Source: a virus. From it: DNA of 26,982 nt. The stretch lies in the IMG/VR virus record IMGVR_UViG_3300007354_000015, positions 1 through 26,982 of that record, one strand, 5' to 3'. Position numbers and translations under genes: made by a program. This document shows positions 1 through 10,100 of this stretch, one piece after another. The stretch's first letter is position 1. Every line of letters begins with the position of its first letter. Below the pieces are notes generated by a model. That model was not told the origin of the DNA. It made no database searches and saw nothing but the letters and a program-made list of their open reading frames with translations.

Positions 1-59
1 TTCAAATCCTTGTCAGGGCATATGCCGTTACCTTTGCAGATATGGCAGGCGGTAAACAT
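1..59 (-). CDS. Start of a small Cys-rich protein, cut by the window edge
   Basis: An open frame begins with ATG at 59 and runs off the left edge. The 19 visible codons place Cys at residues 5, 8 and 14, with a CxxCxGxG core similar in spacing to one DnaJ-type zinc-binding repeat. An AGGTGA ribosome site lies just upstream and overlaps the end of the endolysin gene, so the gene appears to be the next member of the same transcript. Too little is visible to name it; a small zinc-binding protein is the simplest reading. It could also be a chance frame, because only 19 codons are visible. Confidence 0.45.
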   Translation of the reverse strand, partial: MFTACHICKGNGICPDKDL

Positions 60-62
60 TAA

Positions 63-413
63 TCACCTATGCCCACCATATTCAAATGAGAAGTGGTTGG
101 CGTCGTTCCACTCACCGCCCCATCTCGCTTCACCATGAAGAGTTCCCCAGTATTGCCCAAGGTCTTTCCATGCCGGATGATCCCCATTGGCAATCCATTC
201 ACCGCTGACAAACAAATTGAAGTCCATGGCAAGCCTGACCTTGTGGACACTGTTTGCCGCTGCATAGGATTTCTTTTCACCCATTTGACCGTGGACCCGG
301 TAATCACGGTAGGCATCGCCGACGGTTAAGCCATAACCTTTTGAATAGGCATATGCGATTAACTTACCTATGGCTTTTGTGAATTGCTGTTGTTTGTCTG
401 AGAGTTTCATCAT
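63..413 (-). CDS. Endolysin: M15-type (VanY / L-Ala-D-Glu-like) peptidoglycan peptidase
   Basis: A 116-residue protein that should cleave peptide cross-bridges of murein to release progeny. The family signature is visible: S55-V-H57 followed by A62-M-D64 gives the SxHxxxxAxD zinc-binding pattern, and a Trp/Gly/Glu-rich stretch (98-102) leads to D104-A-N-H107-F, the third zinc ligand region. The fold core of small phage M15 peptidases is about this size, so it looks complete. There is no separate cell-wall-binding domain and no signal peptide, so it needs a holin or similar to reach the murein. Two adjacent ATG codons (413 and 410) are possible starts behind a GGGGTGA ribosome site. It sits immediately after a one-helix membrane protein gene, a normal lysis arrangement. 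Confidence 0.85.
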   Translation of the reverse strand: MMKLSDKQQQFTKAIGKLIAYAYSKGYGLTVGDAYRDYRVHGQMGEKKSYAAANSVHKVRLAMDFNLFVSGEWIANGDHPAWKDLGQYWGTLHGEARWGGEWNDANHFSFEYGGHR

Positions 414-689
414 TCACCCCTTTATAAAAATTACCCACCCTTTAATATATGCTACTGCCAAACCAGCTGAAACACCAACGGCAGAACAAACAGAAGCTAT
501 CAGGCCTGCAATCTTCCATTTCGAAAGCCTTTTAATATCTTCTTCCATCGCAAAAAAACGGTCATTGCAATTTGTGGGATGCTCGTCGAGCTTGTCGAAA
601 ATTTGCTCGGTGAGAAGATACAGCATCCCAAGTTTTGTGTCGGTTGGGGCTTTGTCGAAAACCTGTTTTCTGTGATCGTCGATGGGCAT
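414..689 (-). CDS. Small membrane protein, holin candidate
   Basis: A 91-residue protein. The first 58 residues are charged and probably helical (Asp/Lys/Glu-rich, with a run of acidic residues at 49-52). Residues 60-82 form one hydrophobic, small-residue-rich span (IAGLIASV then Gly/Ala/Val), followed by a short Lys-containing tail. One C-terminal membrane helix with a soluble N-terminal part is compatible with a one-span holin or a membrane-anchored lysis regulator. Placement directly before the endolysin gene (stop at 414-416, endolysin ATG at 413) is the main argument for a lysis role. An AAAGGA ribosome site precedes the start. I recognise no specific holin family, so the function is inferred from topology and context only. 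Confidence 0.55.
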   Translation of the reverse strand: MPIDDHRKQVFDKAPTDTKLGMLYLLTEQIFDKLDEHPTNCNDRFFAMEEDIKRLSKWKIAGLIASVCSAVGVSAGLAVAYIKGWVIFIKG

Positions 690-722
690 TCAAAGTCCTT
701 TCAGTTTGAGAAAGCGATTGAT

Positions 723-1142
723 TTAAGAATTTTTTACTCCTGGCCCCATGCTTGAGCTTATCAAAAACGGCACAGTCTCGCCGTCAGCTTCCTTGGTATC
801 TGGCAATTCAAAACCCCAATATTCAAGCAACCGTTCCTTAAGTTCAGGAATGCTTGACCCACCTAAAAACTTGGAAATCCTCAATTGCTCAGTTGCTTCA
901 ATCGTCATTGGATCACCGCCAACTTCTTCGGCCAAAGCCTCGATAGAATTGCTTGGGACACCCGAGTGAATCAGCAGGATTGTCTTGCCTTGGTATTCAG
1001 GGTCCGGGCCATTATACTGGAACTGGCCTATGCTGCACCATGTTTGAAACGAATCCAGCGGCAGTACATCACCTTCCTGGATGATCCAGAATAGACCCCC
1101 GGCTGTCCAGTCTGATGGGACTATGAAGTATTTGTCTGTCAT
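723..1142 (-). CDS. Hypothetical protein between tail fibre and lysis genes
   Basis: A 139-residue protein. An upstream in-frame ATG at 1166 exists, but I choose the ATG at 1142: it overlaps the stop of the preceding small gene as ATGA and has an AAGGAT site close upstream. The N-terminal half has many aromatic residues (W12, F18, W19, F32, W35, F40) and looks like a small beta-rich domain. The second half contains a predicted helix with Glu and Leu, and the C-terminal tail is Ser/Gly-rich. There is no signal peptide, membrane span or Cys cluster. I do not recognise the family. Its position suggests an accessory virion or lysis-region protein, but nothing in the sequence proves either. Confidence 0.7.
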   Translation of the reverse strand: MTDKYFIVPSDWTAGGLFWIIQEGDVLPLDSFQTWCSIGQFQYNGPDPEYQGKTILLIHSGVPSNSIEALAEEVGGDPMTIEATEQLRISKFLGGSSIPELKERLLEYWGFELPDTKEADGETVPFLISSSMGPGVKNS

Positions 1143-1279
1143 TTTATCCTTCCACAAAATATGCAATATTCCTGGCCGTTACCACTGTATTCAAATGATC
1201 GGGCCCACCTATGGATACCTATCTTGCAAAGAGGCTTCCAGAGCCGTTTCATTATTTCGTATTTTCGCCATTCTTCCAT
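1139..1279 (-). CDS. 46-residue Cys/His mini-protein (possible zinc finger)
   Basis: A very short gene filling the gap between the fibre gene and the 139-residue gene. Its ATG shares one base with the fibre gene stop (TAATG), and its own TGA overlaps the next ATG (ATGA), so both ends are tied into the operon; this double overlap is the best evidence that it is real. The N-terminal 17 residues are Trp/Lys/Arg-rich. C18, H23, C39 and C42 form a C-x4-H-x15-C-x2-C set that could hold one zinc ion, and the tail after it is basic. Small zinc-ribbon proteins of this kind are common in phages, but their roles are mostly unknown. No function is assigned. Confidence 0.6.
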   Translation of the reverse strand: MEEWRKYEIMKRLWKPLCKIGIHRWARSFEYSGNGQEYCIFCGRIK

Positions 1280-3306
1280 TATACCATCTCCTTGACTGTT
1301 ACGGTGTAAGCAGCGGCTTGGTTATAGGCAAATGCCGGATCTGCGTACATCAAGCTTTGTGTGGTGCTGCCGAGGTAGCTGACCAGGGTTACTCCGGATG
1401 TGGAGGGGGTTAGGACTTGTTTAAAAGATATGTCATCAAACAGAACTGTCCTGCTTGATAAAGCAAGTGCCACATTTCTCAAAACAACTTGAGCTTCAGT
1501 ACACCCAACTGGTATGGTAAATGTAGCTGAAAATGAAGTCCACGAGCCAGATGATTCTTTGTCACCACTATCTACAATGGTGGAATATGACGCTGTTTTA
1601 TTTTGTACTATGTATCTATATGTTGCCTCTGTACCTTGCAGGACCTTACCCGATAACATATACAGTTTTCCAGCAACAACAGTTAGTACATCAGTGGCGA
1701 CGGGGTTTACCAGTCCATTCTCAGCTATCTGGAGTGCGTTGCCCGTAGCTCCTCCAGCAACAGAGCTAAGTGCGGCTGACTGCCCTGGAGACCAACCAGT
1801 GGTAACATTTACATCATTATCAGGATCTGTACAACAGCTCAGCGGAGATAGATTGCTCCCCAACGTCTCCCCGCTACCAACCGCAGCCATGACAGCCACG
1901 ATTTTCTTCCCTGTGGCATCCGTGACTTCGATCAAGTGGTTGCCATCGGCCAAGGCCAAAATTTCGGCAGGGAGGTTATCGAAGAAAGCCGTGCCAGCTA
2001 CGGCAGATATCAGCATACCTGATACCGTTCCACTGTAGACGGTTGTCATGCCGTCGAGTGTAACCCGTGGGCGTTTGAATATCTTCAAGGATTTGTGGGT
2101 CATGTGGCTGGTTCCAGGGCCTATGCCGAATACTGTTCCAGGGCCGAAGGTTCCGCTGAAATCTGTCACGGTTTCATTGGCTCCGTGTATCAGCTTCATT
2201 TCTCCGGGTTCGTAGGGAATGATTATCTTTGATTCTGTATTGGCTGCAAAGGCACTTGCCAAGGTAGCAGAATACCTCTGACCGTTTACCTGGGCTGAAC
2301 CATCAGATTTCATCACCAAAAGCCCCTGAGTGGTATTGCAGGCAAGGATTTGATTATCAGATGCAGGCAGTCCCGATGGTGTGCCGGTCCATTCGATTTG
2401 GCCTTGGGCGTTTGTAGATGCACCCTGCAATGCGGTAAGAAGCTTCGGCGCAGAGGCATAAGTCACCCGAGGCCCCCTGCCGTTCACAAGGTCGGCTGAT
2501 AGGCTGGACAGTGTGGCAACGCTTCCGGTTGTCTCTGTGAAGGGGCGTTCGGTTGTGATGTCGCCTGTGCCTACGGCTCCGGCTACGCTGGCTCCGAGGA
2601 CTATGATTGATTTGCCTGTGGTTGAGTTCGGGCCAATACTAATGTATAAACTATCGGCATATCTTGCAGGGTCCCACTGCATTATAAACTCAGCTTTTCT
2701 TACTGCCCCGAAGACAATATCATCAGATATTTTAGTCAAAATTGTAGTGGCCGTATTTCCAATGATAACAGCAGACCCAATATTTCCGCTATATACAGAC
2801 GTTGTGGCTGGTGCGATTGGATTACCAAATGCGACCCGTATACCTCCACTTGTACCACCAATATAATACACAGTTACGAACTGTTTCCCTGTAGGGGCTC
2901 CACTGGTTGATGATAACCAAAAATGATACCCGTTCCAAATTGCACCATTGTCTGTTATTCTTGCAGCTTTTGTAAAAGCTCCCGTATTATATTCAGCAGC
3001 GGCGGCTATATTCAAGGCTCCTGATTTCGTCCACAACAGCGGATTAGTGCTTCGCAAACAAAGCTCTTTCCAGGCACCACATGTAATTATATCCCCGTCG
3101 GAATCACGGACGTATTCATTCGCTGTGTAGTTCACCAGGGTGGGTACGCCGTTTATAACGCGTAAGTTCTGGTGGGCGGTTTCGTAGTTGGCTGCTGGCA
3201 AATTATTTCGGCTAACAGCGTCAATGCTCCCCCCCCAATTGAAATTATACTGGTCAGGAATTTTCGACGACATGCGATTGCCGATATCAAAAATCTTGCT
3301 TTTCAT
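1279..3306 (-). CDS. Tail fibre / receptor-binding-type protein with two CBM-like segments
   Basis: A 675-residue protein, Ser/Thr/Gly/Ala-rich with short alternating hydrophobic strands, typical of trimeric phage fibres. Residues about 1-60 are probably the virion-attachment end. Residues about 90-248 look like a beta-sandwich with many aromatics (W124, Y127, W130, W211) and resemble lectin-like or carbohydrate-binding modules. Residues about 495-632 form a second, jelly-roll-type segment (GWSPG start, a strand ending VLFDDISF) that resembles family-4/9-like carbohydrate-binding modules. The middle carries Gly/Thr-rich shaft sequence. No catalytic depolymerase motif is evident. It lies after two small structural genes and before the lysis genes, a usual site for a fibre. 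Binding to host surface sugars is inferred. Confidence 0.6.
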   Translation of the reverse strand: MKSKIFDIGNRMSSKIPDQYNFNWGGSIDAVSRNNLPAANYETAHQNLRVINGVPTLVNYTANEYVRDSDGDIITCGAWKELCLRSTNPLLWTKSGALNIAAAAEYNTGAFTKAARITDNGAIWNGYHFWLSSTSGAPTGKQFVTVYYIGGTSGGIRVAFGNPIAPATTSVYSGNIGSAVIIGNTATTILTKISDDIVFGAVRKAEFIMQWDPARYADSLYISIGPNSTTGKSIIVLGASVAGAVGTGDITTERPFTETTGSVATLSSLSADLVNGRGPRVTYASAPKLLTALQGASTNAQGQIEWTGTPSGLPASDNQILACNTTQGLLVMKSDGSAQVNGQRYSATLASAFAANTESKIIIPYEPGEMKLIHGANETVTDFSGTFGPGTVFGIGPGTSHMTHKSLKIFKRPRVTLDGMTTVYSGTVSGMLISAVAGTAFFDNLPAEILALADGNHLIEVTDATGKKIVAVMAAVGSGETLGSNLSPLSCCTDPDNDVNVTTGWSPGQSAALSSVAGGATGNALQIAENGLVNPVATDVLTVVAGKLYMLSGKVLQGTEATYRYIVQNKTASYSTIVDSGDKESSGSWTSFSATFTIPVGCTEAQVVLRNVALALSSRTVLFDDISFKQVLTPSTSGVTLVSYLGSTTQSLMYADPAFAYNQAAAYTVTVKEMV

Positions 3307-3307
3307 A

Positions 3308-3592
3308 TTAAAGCCTTGTTTTGATTAATTCAACCGTGTCGGCCACTGTTCCCGATACTGCGTAAAGGACTGTTGATCCGCCTGCAAGAATTTGATCAAC
3401 CGACAAATCAGTACCGGCCTTTACCGTGAAATATGTCCCTGACGCCGGTATGGTGGCTACGTTTGAAACCAGCATATCAACCGTTCCTCTTGCCTGAATT
3501 TTCCAGCCTGTGCATGCAGTCGTGCCGAGTTTTATTTCAACAGGTGTATTTCCGATTGCGGGTAGTGTTTCGTTAATGGGTGCGTCAATCAT
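3308..3592 (-). CDS. Small beta-rich structural protein
   Basis: A 94-residue protein of short beta strands separated by Gly/Thr turns, with no Lys/Arg clusters, membrane span or signal. It contains two Cys-free strand pairs in its second half (GTYFTVKAG, then STVLYAVSG). Its stop lies two bases before the ATG of the fibre gene, and an AAAGGA site precedes its own ATG, so the two are probably made together. Small beta proteins in this place may be fibre-base, decoration or head-surface proteins. I recognise no specific family; a structural role is inferred from composition and context. Confidence 0.6.
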   Translation of the reverse strand: MIDAPINETLPAIGNTPVEIKLGTTACTGWKIQARGTVDMLVSNVATIPASGTYFTVKAGTDLSVDQILAGGSTVLYAVSGTVADTVELIKTRL

Positions 3593-3614
3593 TTTTATTT
3601 TCCTTTCTTATTTG

Positions 3615-4196
3615 TTAGCCGACATATTCATGAAGGCCGCAGTAAAAATCAATCCAGTTAGTATTAGTGCCTATTGCCATTGTTCTTGCCCATGCTTTTG
3701 TTCCAGAGTCTGCCCGTCTCATGTTTATTTCAATCGGTCTGTCTGCCGCCTGATTTGTTGGGGCTAGATACGGCATAACGGTATAATCATGAGCAGCCAA
3801 TCCGGCCGCAGCCGTTTCTCCGAAAGCAATCTGAATAAACACTTTTGTATTTGTGTTTTCAGAGCCAACAATCTCTATTTTGTGAAGATCAAATTTGACC
3901 ATGCCTGTTCTGTTAGGGGTGTCGTTTGATCCCAATATCTGAACCCATGCTCCCCAATCGTCATTACCGGCGTCAAGTCTGAACGGGGCAACCGTTCCTA
4001 TTGCCACATCAGATGCCCGATGCAATTCAGCGTTTGGAACATTTGCAAGGCCGAACCAATCCTCATAAGAGTGATGGTGGGTTTCTATTTCATGAACCCT
4101 GTAAGCCGTAGAGTTTTCTACACCCAGCAGTCCACTTGTGGGGGCATTGTCTATCTTTGCTGCAAGGCCGCTGCCGCCTCCGCCGATTATTGTCAT
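3615..4196 (-). CDS. Phage structural protein, beta-sandwich type
   Basis: A 193-residue protein whose ATG overlaps the stop of the giant gene (ATGA, 4193-4196), implying coupled translation. A Gly-rich N-terminus (residues 4-10) is followed by a His-rich stretch with H40-H41-H42, then an alternating pattern of strands (a WGAWVQILG strand, a FDLHKIEIVG strand and a VFIQIAFG strand). The pattern resembles virion structural proteins I have seen annotated only as hypothetical or structural in podoviruses. No enzymatic motif is visible. It may be a fibre connector, a decoration protein or a tail-tip component. The product name is therefore generic, while the reading frame is secure from length and coupling. 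Confidence 0.65.
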   Translation of the reverse strand: MTIIGGGGSGLAAKIDNAPTSGLLGVENSTAYRVHEIETHHHSYEDWFGLANVPNAELHRASDVAIGTVAPFRLDAGNDDWGAWVQILGSNDTPNRTGMVKFDLHKIEIVGSENTNTKVFIQIAFGETAAAGLAAHDYTVMPYLAPTNQAADRPIEINMRRADSGTKAWARTMAIGTNTNWIDFYCGLHEYVG

Positions 4197-7100
4197 TTCT
4201 TATCCTTGCCGAAATACTTTTTAATCATGCCTGTTCTTGTGTTTTCAAGCTTTTCGATCCTATCAACAACCTCTTTGGTCTGTTCCTGTTTCTTGAGGTT
4301 GTTTATCCGTTTCCGGTACATGTTCAGCTTGCCTTGCATTTTGTTTATTTTTCTTCTGGCCGCCAAATCAGAACGATTCTGTTCAATGAATTGCTGTTTA
4401 TTTTTGGCTCGTTCAAGCCGGTCCTCAACCTTATTCAGCCTTGCCTTTTCTTTGCTTAACCTGGTGTCCCAAAGTTCATTCTCGCTGTTCGCTCCACGGC
4501 CCATATGCCAGTATGCAAGCTTTCCGACAACAGGGATTGATTCGATTGTTTTAAGCCCCTTATCATCACCGGCTGTCACAACGTCTTTCGTCAAGGCATC
4601 AATGAATTTAAACGGCGGCAGGATTTGTCTTGTCATGGCTGACCCTACACCTTCGGTCCTGGCTTTCCAAGTTACAAACTTTGAAACTCCGAAAAGCCTG
4701 AGAACATTATCCACAACCCTGTCAGATAGATCGGTGTTTCTTCCGAGCAGCCAGTCTTTCAGCTCATCGGCTCCGGCATTTGCCAAAACGAAAAGAGAAG
4801 ACAGATAAACAAATCGCTTCATGGCTTCTGCTTTCTGTTTTGCGTTTCCATTTTTCAAATCATGGTAAACTTCCCTGCGGAATATATCGAACTGTTTCAG
4901 CGTGAAAGTTTTCAGCATGTAAAATACCCGGCCGTTGCCAGCCGTCAAATACTTTTCAGGCATTTCAGAAAGTCCGACTGGCTGAAAATCAAGCAACCGG
5001 CCATAAACCAACCGCTTGACATTTTCGGTCACATCGTCATTTAAAAGGTCTTGAATAACCGAACCCGTTTCGTTCTCAAATATGGGCCTTATTTTCTGTT
5101 TTAAAGATGTTGGATTTTTAGCAGCCTCTTGCTTGAACTTTTCAAATGCAGTATTTAAAAGAGCTTCCTTGCCGATAGAATCCATCTTTTCAAGGCCAAC
5201 CCATTTAAAGACTTTTGAAACTGCATTGCTTAACGTGTCGGAATCTGCGAACTCCTGGGCTATTCTTTCTACTCCGACATCTTCTTTGGTGATCCTGGAT
5301 TTGTTCGTGATGGATTTAAAAACATTTCTAACCGTTGGGAAAACCCCGCCTTCATACATGGACCATGCCAAGTCACCTATCTGAGTAATGGCTGATATTG
5401 GCGATCCCATAGTATCCATGTAAGAGAAGTTTTTATATGCCTGCCAGTTTCCGGTAGCTCCCCGCTCGTTAAATCTTGCGGTCAGAATCTCTTTGACTGT
5501 GTTTTCTTGTTCAGGCTTGATATCTCCATTGACAATAAGCTCATCAATATAAGATCCGATGTTGTCAGTGAAATCATTCTGGTTTTTATATTTCTCAATT
5601 ACGGCCCGGTATTCTGCGATTCTGCTTTCAAGATCGCTCACCCGGTCAGTATCATTCTTGTCTGTTTCTCTGAGTTTGGTTTCAGCCAGTCTCAAACGCT
5701 GTTTTGCCGTAGTGATTTTTTCAGGAACTTTGCCAAAGAATTTACGGGCTTCTATTCGCTTTCTCATCGAGTGAAGGTGGTTCATCAAGGCTGCGTCTGA
5801 ATCCATGTAAAACCGATTAAATTCAACCGGGATTGTGTCAAAAAATCTTTGCTTCACGCTGCCGGGTCCAGGGATGCCGTAATACTTACCAAGGATCATG
5901 TTTGAAATAATGTCGGCCCGTTGCATTGGATCAAGTTCCCAAACTTCAATACCCATGTCTTTGGCTTTCTTTTTCAAGGCATCTGTGAATTCCGGTCTTT
6001 CGGGGCCTCTGTCAATGGCCTTTAAAAATCCTTCCTGATCCTTCAAAACCCTTGGCCAGTATTCTTCTATCTCTCCAACTTCATAACCTACGTCAATGGC
6101 TTCTTTCCTGATCCGGTCAAGCATTTCCCGGACTGCCTTATATTCTTTGGTCATGCCGTATTTTTCATTCAGTTCTTTGAGTTTATCGCCGTCTGAATTT
6201 TTCCGGGCAAAGTCCCAATCTGCATAATCATCTCTGGTCATCTTCTTGGCTTTTTCAAGCAGGGGGAGAGCGATCTTGATATCATTGGCATACTTGGTGT
6301 TGATATCGTAATCCAGGGTTCTGATTTTTTCGGCCAGCTTTTGATTGATAAGCTTCAACCTGGTTGATATGGACCCAAGGAATTTGTCAACACCCTTTAC
6401 AAGTTCGCCCTTGAATTTGTTAAAAGATGTGAAAGCTTTTATTTTTATGTTCCGGTTGTTCTTTCTGTTTTCTTCGTAGGCAGTGGCTTTATCCATTACC
6501 TGATAGCGGATGTCTGAAGTCTGAAACATCGGAATGCCCTCATAAAGGGCCTTGTCTCTCATTTCGGGGGTTACTTCGATAGACCAACCCATATCAGTCT
6601 TTTCAACCTTCGGGCTCCCCCATGATTTCTTTCCAAAGAATTTGTTTACTTCAGCGGGGAGGATTTTGTCATAGAAGCCTTTCATACCGGAGCCACCGAT
6701 TTTAAGATCAAGACCTGAAAGGCTCCCTGAAGATTCTTTTATAATCTTTTCACCAATATCTTTGCCCACAATATCAGTGATATTTCTCCCCTTATATGGC
6801 CCGACAGTGACATTATTATCTTGGTCAAGCGTGCCTATCAGGGTTTCGTATGTGTCGCCTTTTTTAACGTAAAATGCGCTTTTTTCTCCAGCGTCTGAAT
6901 CCCATCTGATTTTATCCACCTGCTTACTCAAATCATACCGAGCCGCCTGGGTTTCTCCGTCAGTCCATGCGATCTGATCAAACCCGTTTTCCGCTGCGTA
7001 CCGGACCATTTTCTTGAAGGCCAGAAGGGGCCATGATTTTTTGAAGGGGGCATCTGGCGGGCCTTCAAATTGATCCATAAATGTTTTTTTAACCATTTCG

Positions 7101-10100
7101 AGCGATGAGCCAGATGTTACATTAATCTGATGTTTTTGGCCGTCTTTCGTTATGACTATATAGTTATCTCTGCCTAAAAAGCTTTGATCTTTTTCTATGG
7201 ATTGTATAATGTCGTGGTTTTTATACCCCTTCTTCCGCCCTGCCTGATGCCAATCACTTTGGATTTCTTCCAGAAAAAGAATCTTCTCGCCGTTCGGCCC
7301 GGTTCTTTCGTTCATGCGGATGTGGGCCAGGATGTTGGGCTCGTCGAAGTGGGAGGATTTGTATTCCTCTCTCGTATTCGGCATGTTTTCAATTTTAAAA
7401 AGTTCTTTTTCGTCTTGCTTTGTAAGATCCATAGGGTCTACGAATTGCTTGCCAGTTCTTTTTTTTATGGCATTTTCCCACTCAGCTCTCGCCTTGTCTC
7501 TTTTTCCCATAACAGGCAGCGTCAGCAGCACCTCTTTATAATTCTTGCCACCGGTGGTTTGGTATTGGGAGAATTTGGTTCTCTCTGACATCGGATAGCT
7601 TCTATCCGCAGCTCTTCCGGCTCTTAATATTTCATCATTGATATCCACTAATGTCATGTTTAAAAATTCTTGCCTTGACTCTCCCCTTTCCCTTCTGCCT
7701 CTTTCTCTCTCAAGATTTCTAACATAAGCAAGGTTGCTATCAGAATCACCCTTAATCACTTCCTCAATCACAACCCGGCTCTGATCCAGGTAATCCATGA
7801 CGGCCTGTTTTGTGACCTTGCCTTCCTGATTGTCAAGCCAATCCAAAAGCCCGGACCATTCAAGCTCGTCCTGTTTATATTCTCCTTTCTTGGCCCATGC
7901 TTCAACCTGTGCCTTGATATTCTGAGCTGTGCCGGATGTCAGTTTTGTATCAAGGAAGTTTCTCATCTGAGAATAGAACTGGTCAGCCTTTTTCTGCTGG
8001 GCCATGAAAACCGGATCAGAGGCAGCTTTGCTTTTCTTCTTGCCTGCTTTACTCTCCCTCTCCACCACCTGAGCCAACACATCAACCAGCGCATTTTCAG
8101 CCCGGTCAACGTCGGCCACATATTGTTCAGCCCTGGTCAGGCCCCTTCTGATTTTTGCAAACACGGCCTTGATAATGTCAACCAACTGGCCGAACATCGT
8201 AGGAGATTTCTTGTTCAGCTTTTCCCAAAACTCGATTTTCTGGAAACGGTCAGAGGCAAAATCTCCAATGAACTCACTGAATAAATCATCATCGGAAAGT
8301 TTCTTCATGCCGATTTCTTCCCGGAGGGCTTTCTCTTTGGCTGCGTAAATGAAATAGTCTTTTTTATTGGCCTGGAAGTCTTTAACAAGGTAGTCATAAA
8401 GATCAGGGTGATTCTTCTCCACCTGGTGCATGATCTCATGGCCGGATACCCCAAGGACCGGGACACCAGAAGACAGATTAATGAAAAGGGATTTTGTTCC
8501 TGGGTATGTGAACCCGGTTATTCTGGTCCCCGGATCAGAAGTTTTAAACAGGACGGACTTTAGGCCAAAGATTTTGGCTACTTTTGAGATCGCCCTTTCT
8601 TTCGGGTTCGACGGGATGGGCGTGATTCTGGCTTTGGAAGGGTCCCCATTGGCATACTCAATCGCTCTATCAAGTCTTTGCTTATTGGAGTTTGCAGGTA
8701 AAACCTTATCCCTTCCGGGTTTGTCCAGCATACGAAGTCTTGCATCTTTGGTCTCCTTTTGTCTGGCCTGGTACTGAGCCTTCAGCCGGTCGGCGGCTGA
8801 TTGTTTTTGCACACCTTCCCCGGGTGTGCTGGGTTGGTTAGGGGGTGTGTATGTCTCTATTGCATTGTCGCTGATTACATCTACGTTTCCATTTGTGTCA
8901 AGGATAGCCGCAATATTTTCTTCATATAAAATATTACCATATTCTTCATCATCCGATAGTCCTGTTTCGTGAAATGATAAATTTAGTAGATCGCTTGAAA
9001 ATTGTTTCTTGCTGCCATCAAATCCAGAAGCCTTATAAATTAAATTCGTCAGCCGGTCTCTGTGTTTTTTAATTGACAGGTCTATAATATCTGAATCTTT
9101 TTTTAACTTAATGGCTTTAATATATTGATTGTTTTCTCCGCCAGAATAGTTAGAAGCGATATCCCAATCTTTGGTTAGATAAAGCGTTCCCTTGGAAGAT
9201 GTAGAAACGCTGAAGTTGTCTATGTCTCCAGGTATTTTTTTTGACCCATGGAGATATACATCGTCAGGCAGATCAGACCCATATTTGATTCCAACCTCTT
9301 TAATGGGCCTGGCTATAATTCTGTTTTTATCTGAATACTTCCCACCATCGGCCAGGGTTTTTGATGCGGTGGGTATTTTGGCCTTCCCCGGAGCTTTTTG
9401 CACTGTTCCAATACTACCAGATTCAGGGGCGGATTGCAAGGTTTGGTATCTTGGACTATACTCTCTTGGATTAAACCTTTTTGATAATGGTATTACCGCT
9501 CCGGTCACATCATATGTCACAGGATCGACAAGTTTTCTATTGTTTTTCGTATTCTTATAGGCGTATGATTTACCATCATCATAGCCAAATTCATTTATTG
9601 AGTTTGCGTCCCACCAGACATCCGAAACATTAACCCGTCTGGCGATTATTTTATACCCGTCAGGGATACCAAGACCTTCTAATTTTGCGTATTCTCTTGA
9701 CGGTGATATCCAGTCGCCATTTCTAAAGTTATCATCTTTGATATTTTTAGGAACGGCTCGATACATCCATATAGTCGCAGGCCTACCAGATCCTTCTTTA
9801 AGTATTTTGGCTTGTTTTTCAACCGCACCCTTAACTTTATAAAAAGAGCTGCGTTCGGTAGCGTCAGCTTGATAATAATGAGGATGTGTCCAGTAATCTT
9901 TTGGAAGTATATCATTATCCATTATTGTGGAAAGATTTTCACCGCTTGTTTTATCAGGGGCAGTGTGCATCATTCTATAGTCGTTGATTGAAATATACCC
10001 TGCGTTTTTTGCGGCCTCGTCTACCATCTTTTGTGCCGTTTCCATGTCTCCACTTTCAACTGCCTTCATATAATCAGCGTCTTTTGCCTTGCTCTGTTTT

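Noticed and set aside
1143-1166. An earlier in-frame ATG for the 139-residue hypothetical gene
   Set aside because: The ATG at 1142 overlaps the stop of the 46-residue gene as ATGA and has AAGGAT upstream; the earlier start would overlap more coding sequence without a clear ribosome site.
1279-4196. A diversity-generating retroelement variable region in the fibre genes
   Set aside because: I see no template repeat, reverse transcriptase or C-type-lectin end with an Asn/Arg-rich variable tract in the window.
4020-4808. A 262-codon open frame on the + strand over the end of the giant gene
   Set aside because: Its translation is Cys/Phe/Ser-rich with no family pattern, it is antisense to the secure helical C-terminus of the giant protein, and no ribosome site precedes it.
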